From positions 1 to 6,397 of the forward strand of contig JAGASC010000183.1 of assembly GCA_017621905.1 (NCBI GenBank): 6,397 nt of DNA, written 5' to 3'. The notes beneath the pieces are model-generated. The model ran no database searches. It had not been told where the DNA came from and worked only from the letters and a program-made list of their open reading frames with translations. This stretch comes from Roseburia sp. (lineage in GTDB: Bacteria; Bacillota; Clostridia; Lachnospirales; Lachnospiraceae). The position numbers and the translations under genes are program-made. Positions 1-5,241 of the stretch are shown piece after piece. Positions within the stretch are counted from its first letter, which is position 1, and each line of letters opens with the position of its first letter.

Positions 1-80
1 TCCCTGTGCCTGTTGATGGCGAGGAAGTGAAAGAACTTCCCTTGGAAACTGAAACAACCGTCGAAACTGTTACGCTATAA
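1..80 (+). CDS. C-terminal fragment of an unrecognised protein (5' end outside window)
   Basis: The frame starting at base 3 is open from the left edge to a TAA at 78-80, giving 25 residues that end in ETVTL. The other two plus frames close within the first 30 bases. The tail is acidic and threonine-rich (seven Asp/Glu, one Lys, five Thr) with three prolines and no hydrophobic segment, so it is probably a disordered or exposed C-terminus. It converges on the melA gene with only 15 bp between the two stop codons, leaving no room for a separate terminator. No family can be named from this piece. That it is coding at all rests only on the open frame and its position. Confidence 0.4.
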   Translation, partial: PVPVDGEEVKELPLETETTVETVTL

Positions 81-95
81 AAGTTGATTCAAAAA

Positions 96-1415
96 TTAGT
101 GATACTTGGGCAAATAATCCCCGTGAGCATCGATCAGCTCATCTACCATCTTCTTGATGGTATCAATGTCCAGTTCACTGCCGGTATGCGGATCTAACAT
201 AGCAGCCTGGTAAATATGCTCGCGTTTTAGGGTATGAGCAGCTTCAATGGTAAGTAGCTGAACATTAATATTGGTCATATTCATAGCAGCACACTGTACC
301 GGAAGAGAGCCAACACGACATGGCTGTACTCCATATCCGTTCACCAGACACGGAACCTCAACGCAGGCATTCTCAGGCAGATTGGTAATCAGATGTCCGG
401 TATTTAAAACATTTCCGCCAATCTGATAAGGAACACCGGTTACGCATGCTTCCATAATTCTGGAGGCATACTCATGGGAGCGTTCATGGTCTTTCACACC
501 GTTCTCTAACAGCTCAGCATATTCTTTTTTCCAGCTTTCAATCTGGTTTACACAACGACGCGGGTATTCGTCCAGCGGAATGTTGTAACGGTCAATCAGT
601 TCCGGATATTTGCTCTTTATGTAGAACATATTGTACTCAGCGTTGTGCTCACTGGATTCGGTACAGTAATATCCGAAGTGATTAATATAATCCAGACGTA
701 CCTTGTTCTTATAATCCGGATCCGCCATCTTGGCAGCTACACGGGATTTGATTTCCGGGTAAAGGTCTGCGCCGTTTTTGTCTTTGATCTCCAACAGCCA
801 TGCCATATGGTTGATACCGGCAATCAATTCCTTGCGGCCTTCCAGCTTATCCTCCATGCCAAGCTCTTTTAACAGACCTTCCGAGCAGACCTGCACGCTG
901 TGGCAGAGTCCCACGGTCTTGACACCTGTGTGTCTTTGCATATAGCCGGAAAGCATAGCCATAGGATTGGTGTAATTTAAGAAAAGTGCATCCGGACAAA
1001 CCTCTTCCATATCCTTTGCAAAATCAGCCATGACCGGAATGGTACGCAGTGCACGCATAATTCCACCAATACCCAGTGTATCAGCGATGGTCTGTCTTAA
1101 GCCGTATTTCTTCGGAATCTCAAAGTCGATAATGGTACATGGATCGTATCCACCCACCTGAATGGCGTTGACTACAAAATCTGCGCCTCTTAATGCCTCT
1201 TTGCGGTTCTCTACGCCTAAGTAGCACTCAATTTTTCCATATCCGCCCTTGGTCTGGCGCATAGCTTCCAGAATGACATGACTTTCGTTCAGTCTGTCGC
1301 CATCAATGTCGTAGAGAGCGAATGTGCTGTCTCTTAAAGCTTCCGAGCACATGCAGTCACCGATGACATTACGTGCAAACACGGTGCTTCCGGCACCCAT
1401 AAATGTGATTTTCAT
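96..1415 (-). CDS. melA: GH4 alpha-galactosidase (NAD- and metal-dependent melibiase), MelA type
   Basis: A cytoplasmic glycosidase predicted to release galactose from alpha-galactosides such as melibiose by the GH4 redox-elimination mechanism, which uses NAD+ and a divalent metal, usually Mn2+. The 439-aa length is normal for MelA. Visible are the N-terminal Rossmann motif ITFMGAGS (residues 3-10), LNYTNPM (146-152), the CHSV motif at 171-174 that marks alpha-galactosidases within GH4, and GINHMAW (200-206). Cys171 and His203 are the expected metal ligands. The TESSEHNAEY stretch (252-261) and the C-terminal half (GGNVLNTG, VNGYGVQPC, LDPHTG) are also typical. There is no signal peptide. The ATG start has AGGAG seven bases upstream (complement of 1423-1427). 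The gene is divergent from an AraC regulator that probably controls it. No transporter is nearby, so uptake must be encoded elsewhere. The family call is firm; the exact sugar is inferred. Confidence 0.93.
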   Translation of the reverse strand: MKITFMGAGSTVFARNVIGDCMCSEALRDSTFALYDIDGDRLNESHVILEAMRQTKGGYGKIECYLGVENRKEALRGADFVVNAIQVGGYDPCTIIDFEIPKKYGLRQTIADTLGIGGIMRALRTIPVMADFAKDMEEVCPDALFLNYTNPMAMLSGYMQRHTGVKTVGLCHSVQVCSEGLLKELGMEDKLEGRKELIAGINHMAWLLEIKDKNGADLYPEIKSRVAAKMADPDYKNKVRLDYINHFGYYCTESSEHNAEYNMFYIKSKYPELIDRYNIPLDEYPRRCVNQIESWKKEYAELLENGVKDHERSHEYASRIMEACVTGVPYQIGGNVLNTGHLITNLPENACVEVPCLVNGYGVQPCRVGSLPVQCAAMNMTNINVQLLTIEAAHTLKREHIYQAAMLDPHTGSELDIDTIKKMVDELIDAHGDYLPKYH

Positions 1416-1422
1416 GATAATT

Positions 1423-1427
1423 CTCCT
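1423..1427 (-). promoter_or_regulatory. Ribosome binding site of melA
   Basis: Read on the minus strand this is AGGAG within ACAAGGAGAA, seven bases before the melA ATG. It fixes the start at 1415. A TATATT at 1431-1436 (minus strand) lies so close that transcription from it would begin inside this site, so the melA promoter is likely further upstream. Confidence 0.75.
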
Positions 1428-1472
1428 TGTAATATAGTTGTTTTTTTGTTATTTCGTTACAATTCGGAATAC

Positions 1473-1540
1473 AGCAACTCCCATCCGGCATCCCTGCGGA
1501 AAATAAAATATCCTCGTAACTGTTGTTTTGATTCTAGCAA
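1473..1540 (-). promoter_or_regulatory. Candidate regulator-binding direct repeats in the melA-araC control region
   Basis: On the minus strand TTGCTAGAATC (ending at 1540) and TTGCTGTATTC (ending at 1477) match at 8 of 11 positions and start exactly 63 bp apart, about six helical turns. Each is followed about 17-20 bases later by GTTACGA or GTAACGA. AraC-family activators commonly bind direct repeats on one face of the helix upstream of the target promoter, so these could be the sites of the divergent regulator. The second copy could also serve as a weak -35 (TTGCTG) with AATAAC as -10 (complement of 1448-1453, spacer 18), a poor promoter of the kind that needs an activator. This is inferred from pattern only. 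Confidence 0.25.
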
Positions 1541-1559
1541 GGATGAAAGAAAAAAAGAA

Positions 1560-1589
1560 TTGATTCTTGTTAGAAAAACTTGTTATAAT
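1560..1589 (+). promoter_or_regulatory. Sigma-A-type promoter of the araC-family gene
   Basis: TTGATT (1560-1565), an 18-base spacer, and a perfect TATAAT (1584-1589) preceded by TGT, an extended -10. Transcription should start near 1596 and give a leader of about 50 nt before the ATG at 1648. The regulator therefore looks constitutively expressed, in contrast to the weak promoter signals facing melA. Confidence 0.75.
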
Positions 1590-1647
1590 GTTAGATATGA
1601 AAATGCTTGTGAAAAGAAACGGAAAAATAAGATACGAGGAAAAGGAA

Positions 1648-2430
1648 ATGAACTATTCGGAGATTGTAATAGATTATCATTATGGAGGCTTGAACCCTGT
1701 GCAGTTTGGATACGAAAACTGTGCGCCTTCTCACTTTTATGGGCCGGCGGTGCGTACCCACTGGCTGCTGCATTACGTGACGTCGGGGTTTGGTATATTT
1801 ACACGGGAGGGGATGACGCACAGAATAGGTCCCGGACAGATATTTGTGATTCCGCCTTATCTCGAAACCTATTATGAGGCTGACAGTGAACGCCCCTGGA
1901 AATACACATGGATTGGTTTTACAACAGAAGAGCAGCTGCCGGAGATATTTTCCCAGCCGGTCATTTCCTGCCCGGATGTAGGGGCATTATTTGACGAGAT
2001 GATGGCGTGCAGCAGCATGGAAAATGGACGGAGTGCTTTCCTCTCCGGCTGTCTTTGGAAGCTTGTTGCCGTACTTTTAGACCGGGGAAAACCAAAAGCT
2101 GACTACATAGACAAGGCACTCAGTTATATGCACACAGAATATACAAGGCAAATTACTATCAGGGATATTGCCGAGCGCCTGGGACTTGACCGCAGCTACT
2201 TTTCCACTATTTTTTCGGAACGTGTAGGCACCTCGCCCAGTGAATACCTGATCAACCTGCGGCTTGCCAAAGCAGCGGAACTGATGACGGTTTACGGCGA
2301 ACGCCCATCCACAGCGGCCATTTCAGTGGGGTATGAGGATTTGTACCATTTTTCAAAAATTTTTAAAAAGCACTTCGGAATGTCGCCAAGAGAATATAGG
2401 AAGCAGGCCAAAGAGGATGGAAATATGTAG
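1648..2430 (+). CDS. AraC-family transcriptional regulator, probable alpha-galactoside regulator
   Basis: A cytoplasmic DNA-binding regulator of 260 aa. An N-terminal cupin-like sugar-sensing domain (about residues 15-95) includes HWLLHYVTSGFG (38-49) and GPGQIFVIPP (61-70). A C-terminal double helix-turn-helix domain (about 155-255) has the first HTH around ITIRDIAERLGLDRSYFSTI (169-188) and the second around AAISVGYEDLYHFSKIFKKH (223-242), followed by the family signature FGMSPREYR. The frame is open upstream to a TTG at 1567, but the TATAAT box lies inside that extension. GAGGA at 1636-1640, seven bases before ATG 1648, marks the real start. Divergence from melA suggests it activates melA in response to melibiose or raffinose, as MelR, RafR and MsmR do. 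The family is certain; the effector and target are inferred from position. Confidence 0.92.
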   Translation: MNYSEIVIDYHYGGLNPVQFGYENCAPSHFYGPAVRTHWLLHYVTSGFGIFTREGMTHRIGPGQIFVIPPYLETYYEADSERPWKYTWIGFTTEEQLPEIFSQPVISCPDVGALFDEMMACSSMENGRSAFLSGCLWKLVAVLLDRGKPKADYIDKALSYMHTEYTRQITIRDIAERLGLDRSYFSTIFSERVGTSPSEYLINLRLAKAAELMTVYGERPSTAAISVGYEDLYHFSKIFKKHFGMSPREYRKQAKEDGNM

Positions 2431-2449
2431 ATATAAGGTAACTGTGAGA

Positions 2450-2469
2450 GTACTGTACGGAACAGTTCC
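2450..2469. repeat. Two abutting short palindromes downstream of the araC-family gene
   Basis: GTAC-T-GTAC (2450-2458) is followed directly by GGAAC-A-GTTCC (2459-2469), each perfectly symmetric around one central base. The segment can also fold as ACTGT-ACGGA-ACAGT. No T-tract follows, so it does not look like a terminator. It could be an operator or an RNA processing structure; nothing here decides which. Confidence 0.25.
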
Positions 2470-2530
2470 AATAAAAGATGGAGAATTCTGAGAAATGAGA
2501 GAATTTGTTAATGAAATGTTTTATCAGGAG

Positions 2531-2539
2531 TGGTACAAT
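2531..2539 (+). promoter_or_regulatory. Extended -10 promoter candidate for the ABC-F gene
   Basis: TGGTACAAT is a TGn-extended -10 (TACAAT, 2534-2539), placing the start near 2546 and giving a leader of about 55 nt. There is no good -35 at 16-18 bases; the nearest TTGTTA (2505-2510) is 23 bases away. The leader is too short for the attenuator structures known for some antibiotic-resistance ABC-F genes. Confidence 0.45.
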
Positions 2540-2553
2540 AATCGATAGGTTTT

Positions 2554-2568
2554 GTGAAGCGTTTTCAC
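2554..2568. promoter_or_regulatory. cre-like palindrome just downstream of the ABC-F promoter
   Basis: GTGAA-GCGTT-TTCAC is a perfect 5-5-5 inverted repeat with a central CG. It resembles CcpA/LacI-family operators, keeping the AA, CG and terminal CA of the cre consensus but lacking the leading TG in register. It lies about 8-22 bases after the predicted transcription start, where a bound repressor would block elongation. In RNA it could form a small hairpin, or the alternative GCGT-TTTC-ACGC. Binding by CcpA is a guess. Confidence 0.35.
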
Positions 2569-2600
2569 GCCACAGGATGAAATAGTGAGAGGAAGAAAAC

Positions 2601-4601
2601 ATGCGATATCAGATCAGGCATGCGCTGGTGCAATATGCAGCGGATACCATATTAGAAGATGTGAATTTTGAAATTCATGATAAAGAAAAAATAGCAGTCG
2701 TCGGGCGAAACGGCTGCGGAAAGACCACACTTTTAAAATTAATCGCAGGCGACCTGGAGATGAGCAACTTAGACAGTGATGAGAGTTGTGGCATTAACAT
2801 GGCGGGAAAACAGCAGATCGGTTTCCTGCGGCAGATCAGTTTCGAGGACGGCAATGTAACGGTGGAGGAAGAAATCAAAAAATCCTTCGCCCCGGTATTT
2901 GCCTGCGAAGCACGGATGAAGGAACTGGAGGAACAGCTGCACCGGACGGGACAGCCACAGGGCCAAGCGTATGAGGCAGGCAGTGCAGAAAAACATGAGC
3001 AGCCCGGCCAGGAGACTCTCCTCCGGGAATACGCCAGACTGCAAAACCAGATGGAGGCACTGCGGGGCTACACATGGCAGCAGGACATGGAAATCATGTT
3101 CCAGAAATTCGGTTTTCCGCTGGAGGATTTAAAACGCCCCATCGGAAGCTATTCCGGCGGTCAGCAGACAAAGGTGGCATTTATCAAACTGCTTTTAAGC
3201 CGTCCGGACATCATGCTTTTGGATGAGCCCACCAACCATCTGGACCTGCCCACCATCGAGTGGCTGGAAAATTACCTGAGAGAATACGACAAAGCAGTCG
3301 TTATCGTATCCCACGACCGGATGTTTTTAGACCGTGTCATCGACGTGACATATGAAATTGAATATCATAGAATCAAACGCTACCCGGGCAATTATTCCGC
3401 CTTCATCCGCCAAAAGGAAGAAAATCTTGCCAAACAGGAAAAAGATTACGAGGAGCAGCAGAAAGAAATTGAGCGTCTCACCGCCTGGATTGAAAAATGG
3501 AAAAACATGCCCACCAAAGTGGCAGCCACCCGATCCAAGCGCATGGCCATTGAGCACATGGTCAAAATCGAAAAGCCCAGACGCTTTGACACCAGAACCT
3601 TTCATGCCATGTTCACTCCACGGATAGAGAGCTATACGGATGTCCTGACCGTAAAAAATCTAAAAATCGGATATGACAGAGAACTAAGCCAGTTATCCTT
3701 CCAGCTAAAAAAAGGCGAACGCCTTGCCATTATAGGTGAAAACGGAAAAGGAAAATCCACCCTTTTAAAAACACTGGTGGGAGAAATCCCGGCCCTTGGC
3801 GGCTCCTTTACTCTGGGACCCAATGTGGAATGGGGCTATTTCGACCAGCAGAAGGCAGTTGTAAATGATGCAGACCCGGAGCAGACGGTACTGGAAAACT
3901 TCTGGGAGGAATACCCCAAACTTATGCGGGAGGATGTGCGAAGTGCGTTGGGAAGCTTCCTCTTTTCCCAGGAAGACGTGGAAAAGAAAATGGGCCAGCT
4001 TTCCGGCGGTGAGAAGGTACGTCTGGCATTGTGTAAAATGTTCCAGACAAAACCGAACCTTCTGATTTTGGATGAGCCCACCAACCATATGGATATGATT
4101 GGCAAGGATGCCTTAGAGCAAATGCTGAGCAGTTTCCCCGGCACAGTGCTGTTCGTATCCCATGATCGTTATTTTATCCGGCAGATTGCCACCGAAATCT
4201 TAGAATTCCAAGCTTCAGGCGTAAGGCAATATCCTTGCGGCTATGAGGATTACCTGCAGGAGAAGAACCGTGTTACGACCGCCCCGGGAGCGGCAGCACA
4301 GAAGAAAAGTAAGGCTCCGGAGCCCACACTTGAGGACGTTTTTGACAAAAAGACCTACTACAATCCCGGCAAAATCAAGTCCCGTCTGACCAGACAGCTG
4401 GAAAAATATGAAACCATGCTGGCGGAAAGCGAACAGAAAGCTGCAGAGCTTCAGATGCAGCTGCTGGATCCTGCCCTTGCCACAGATTATCAGAAACTGA
4501 TGGAACTCCAACAGCAGTTAGAGGCAGAAGAACATCAGCAGGAGAGCCTGCTGGAACGCATGTTGGAGACGGAAACCGAATTGGAGCAAATCTCAGGGTA
4601 G
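2601..4601 (+). CDS. ABC-F family ATPase (ribosome-associated, YdiF/Uup-like)
   Basis: A soluble protein of 666 aa with two nucleotide-binding domains and no membrane segment. This ABC class acts on the ribosome, in elongation control or ribosome protection, and does not transport. NBD1 has Walker A GRNGCGKT (35-42), signature SYSGGQQ (183-189), Walker B LLDEPTNHLD (206-215) and H-loop VSHDR (236-240). NBD2 has GENGKGKS (379-386), LSGGEK (467-472), LILDEPTNHMD (488-498) and VSHDR (519-523). Both catalytic glutamates (209, 492) are present. The charged helical interdomain linker (about 265-330), which reaches towards the peptidyl-transferase centre in this family, contains MPTKVAATRSKRM. A C-terminal coiled-coil domain covers about 586-664, after a low-complexity hinge. 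Residues about 113-137 in the NBD1 arm form a Gln/Gly/Glu-rich insertion that appears longer than in YdiF-like relatives. AGGA at 2590-2593 supports ATG 2601. Whether it confers antibiotic resistance cannot be told from sequence; a housekeeping role is as likely. Confidence 0.93.
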   Translation: MRYQIRHALVQYAADTILEDVNFEIHDKEKIAVVGRNGCGKTTLLKLIAGDLEMSNLDSDESCGINMAGKQQIGFLRQISFEDGNVTVEEEIKKSFAPVFACEARMKELEEQLHRTGQPQGQAYEAGSAEKHEQPGQETLLREYARLQNQMEALRGYTWQQDMEIMFQKFGFPLEDLKRPIGSYSGGQQTKVAFIKLLLSRPDIMLLDEPTNHLDLPTIEWLENYLREYDKAVVIVSHDRMFLDRVIDVTYEIEYHRIKRYPGNYSAFIRQKEENLAKQEKDYEEQQKEIERLTAWIEKWKNMPTKVAATRSKRMAIEHMVKIEKPRRFDTRTFHAMFTPRIESYTDVLTVKNLKIGYDRELSQLSFQLKKGERLAIIGENGKGKSTLLKTLVGEIPALGGSFTLGPNVEWGYFDQQKAVVNDADPEQTVLENFWEEYPKLMREDVRSALGSFLFSQEDVEKKMGQLSGGEKVRLALCKMFQTKPNLLILDEPTNHMDMIGKDALEQMLSSFPGTVLFVSHDRYFIRQIATEILEFQASGVRQYPCGYEDYLQEKNRVTTAPGAAAQKKSKAPEPTLEDVFDKKTYYNPGKIKSRLTRQLEKYETMLAESEQKAAELQMQLLDPALATDYQKLMELQQQLEAEEHQQESLLERMLETETELEQISG

Positions 4602-4773
4602 TCTGCTGATAGGCCTGATTTATTTCCCTCCGGCCACTGTATAGGCTGATATTCTGAGCAGGAAAGTGCAGAACTGCAGAATTGCTGCATGAACTTTCAG
4701 TGAACATGTTTTCAACCTTTGTTGTACAGAAATTTTTGAAAATAAAGTATAACTGTTAACTTTATTTGGCGGC
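4602..4773. other. Intergenic region after the ABC-F gene
   Basis: This stretch holds an imperfect hairpin at 4662-4698 (GAAAG/CTTTC outside, TGCAG/CTGCA inside, with a four-base bulge). No T-tract follows directly, so it is not a convincing terminator, though it may protect the 3' end of the ABC-F mRNA. The AT-rich palindrome at 4740-4767 is listed separately. No other gene is visible here on either strand. Confidence 0.4.
4740..4767. repeat. AT-rich palindrome upstream of the small ORF, possible operator
   Basis: AAATAAAGT (4740-4748) and ACTTTATTT (4759-4767) are perfect 9-bp inverted arms. The 10-bp centre adds TAAC/GTTA (4750-4753 and 4755-4758), with A4749 left unpaired. A -10-like TATAAC (4748-4753) lies inside it, with a weak TGTACA (4723-4728) 19 bases upstream. 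A repressor bound here would cover the promoter of the following ORF. As RNA it would be an AU-only stem except near the tip, and it is not a normal terminator. Confidence 0.45.
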
Positions 4774-5016
4774 ATGAGTACGGAAAGGGCACAAAATATG
4801 GCGGGGAAAGATGAAAATTTCAGTATAACGGCGGAAGAACTGGCAGAATTTTTTGAAATTCACAAGGAGGATGGGGTGCTTGCACAAATATTTGAAATGG
4901 AATATCGATTTCCGGAGGTCATGGAACGCTACGGAGCGGCAGAAGTAGTGAGACGAATAAAAAAATGGCGGACAGAGCAGAGACAACATAAGAATGAATT
5001 TCAAAGACATTGTTAA
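4774..5016 (+). CDS. Small hypothetical protein (80 aa, or 72 aa from ATG 4798)
   Basis: I do not recognise the family. The protein is charged and probably mostly helical, with only one proline. The middle (about residues 20-60 from the first Met) reads as amphipathic helices (ITAEELAEFF, AAEVVRRIKKWR). The N-terminal two thirds are acidic and the C-terminal 20 residues are basic. There is no signal peptide or membrane segment. ATG 4774 has only GGCGGC before it, whereas ATG 4798 (Met9) has GGAAAGGG ending eight bases upstream, so the 72-aa form may be the real one. The gene stands alone, with a palindrome before it and an inverted repeat over its stop codon, 221 bp before degV. A small DNA- or protein-binding regulator is possible but unproven. 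Confidence 0.6.
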   Translation: MSTERAQNMAGKDENFSITAEELAEFFEIHKEDGVLAQIFEMEYRFPEVMERYGAAEVVRRIKKWRTEQRQHKNEFQRHC

Positions 5017-5031
5017 ACATTCGCTTTGAAA
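4999..5031. repeat. 8-bp inverted repeat spanning the small ORF's stop codon
   Basis: TTTCAAAG (4999-5006) and CTTTGAAA (5024-5031) are perfect inverted arms around a 17-base spacer that contains the TAA (5014-5016) and a small nested TGTT-A-AACA. No T-tract follows on either strand, so termination is unlikely to be efficient. It could be an mRNA-end structure or a protein-binding site. Confidence 0.35.
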
Positions 5032-5053
5032 GTGGAAGTGGAAGTGCAAGTGT
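5030..5053 (+). repeat. Hexanucleotide tandem repeat (AAGTGN, four copies)
   Basis: The copies are AAGTGG, AAGTGG, AAGTGC and AAGTGT, lying between the small ORF and the degV promoter. The repeat ends 25 bases before the -35. Copies differ only in the last base. It is outside any predicted coding frame on the plus strand. Confidence 0.6.
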
Positions 5054-5078
5054 AAGGATGAAGTGGCGCTGACGAGAA

Positions 5079-5107
5079 TTGACTTTGCAAATGAAATAGC
5101 GTATACT
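5079..5107 (+). promoter_or_regulatory. Strong sigma-A promoter of degV
   Basis: TTGACT (5079-5084), a 17-base spacer and TATACT (5102-5107): each box differs from consensus at one position and the spacing is optimal. Transcription should start near 5114, followed by a six-T run (5121-5126) early in the transcript and a leader of about 124 nt before the TTG start. This makes degV an independent transcription unit. Confidence 0.8.
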
Positions 5108-5166
5108 AGCAAAAGACGGGTTTTTTAATAATGTTATAGAAATCAAGGAAAGCATAAGCAGATAGA

Positions 5167-5241
5167 ATGGCTGGAGCCGTCGAAAATATCAGAATTTTGC
5201 GATGGTACCTGCGTACATATGCAAAGGAGGGCATCAATTGA
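5167..5241 (+). CDS. Possible 24-aa upstream ORF overlapping the degV start
   Basis: ATG 5167 opens a 24-codon frame within the degV leader, ending at TGA 5239-5241. The TGA overlaps the degV TTG start (5238-5240) as TTGA, the arrangement seen in translational coupling. The degV Shine-Dalgarno lies inside it as Lys-Glu-Gly codons. The predicted peptide is basic and contains ILRWYLRTYAKEG. The weak point is its own ribosome binding site: the nearest AAGGAA (5145-5150) is 16 bases from the ATG. It may be a chance frame. Confidence 0.25.
   Translation: MAGAVENIRILRWYLRTYAKEGIN
5224..5230 (+). promoter_or_regulatory. Ribosome binding site deciding the degV TTG start
   Basis: AAGGAGG is a near-perfect anti-16S match seven bases before TTG 5238. 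The in-frame ATG at 5202 has no such site and would place this sequence inside the coding region. From TTG the protein begins MIVKIISDSTSD, which is where DegV proteins normally begin. Confidence 0.85.

Noticed and set aside
1431..1462. TTGTAA / TATATT as the melA promoter (minus strand)
   Set aside because: The spacer is 20 bases and the start would fall on the ribosome binding site.
1446..1877. 143-codon plus-strand ORF overlapping the araC-family start
   Set aside because: It runs through the promoter, has no ribosome binding site or recognisable motif, and overlaps a clear AraC-family gene in another frame.
4662..4698. Hairpin after the ABC-F gene as a Rho-independent terminator
   Set aside because: The stem is bulged and no T-tract follows directly.
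4375..4707. Minus-strand ORF over the ABC-F 3' end (and similar antisense ORFs at 2769-3044, 3327-3605, 3765-4144, 4215-4511)
   Set aside because: All lie opposite a well-supported ABC-F coding region, have low-complexity or Cys/Phe/Ser-rich translations and no family motifs.
4762..5112. 116-codon minus-strand ORF opposite the small gene
   Set aside because: Its His/Phe-rich stretch is only the reverse of the hexamer repeat, there is no ribosome binding site, and the plus-strand ORF is more protein-like.
5202..5237. ATG 5202 as the DegV start
   Set aside because: It has no ribosome binding site and would place AAGGAGG inside the gene; TTG 5238 fits both the ribosome binding site and the usual DegV N-terminus.
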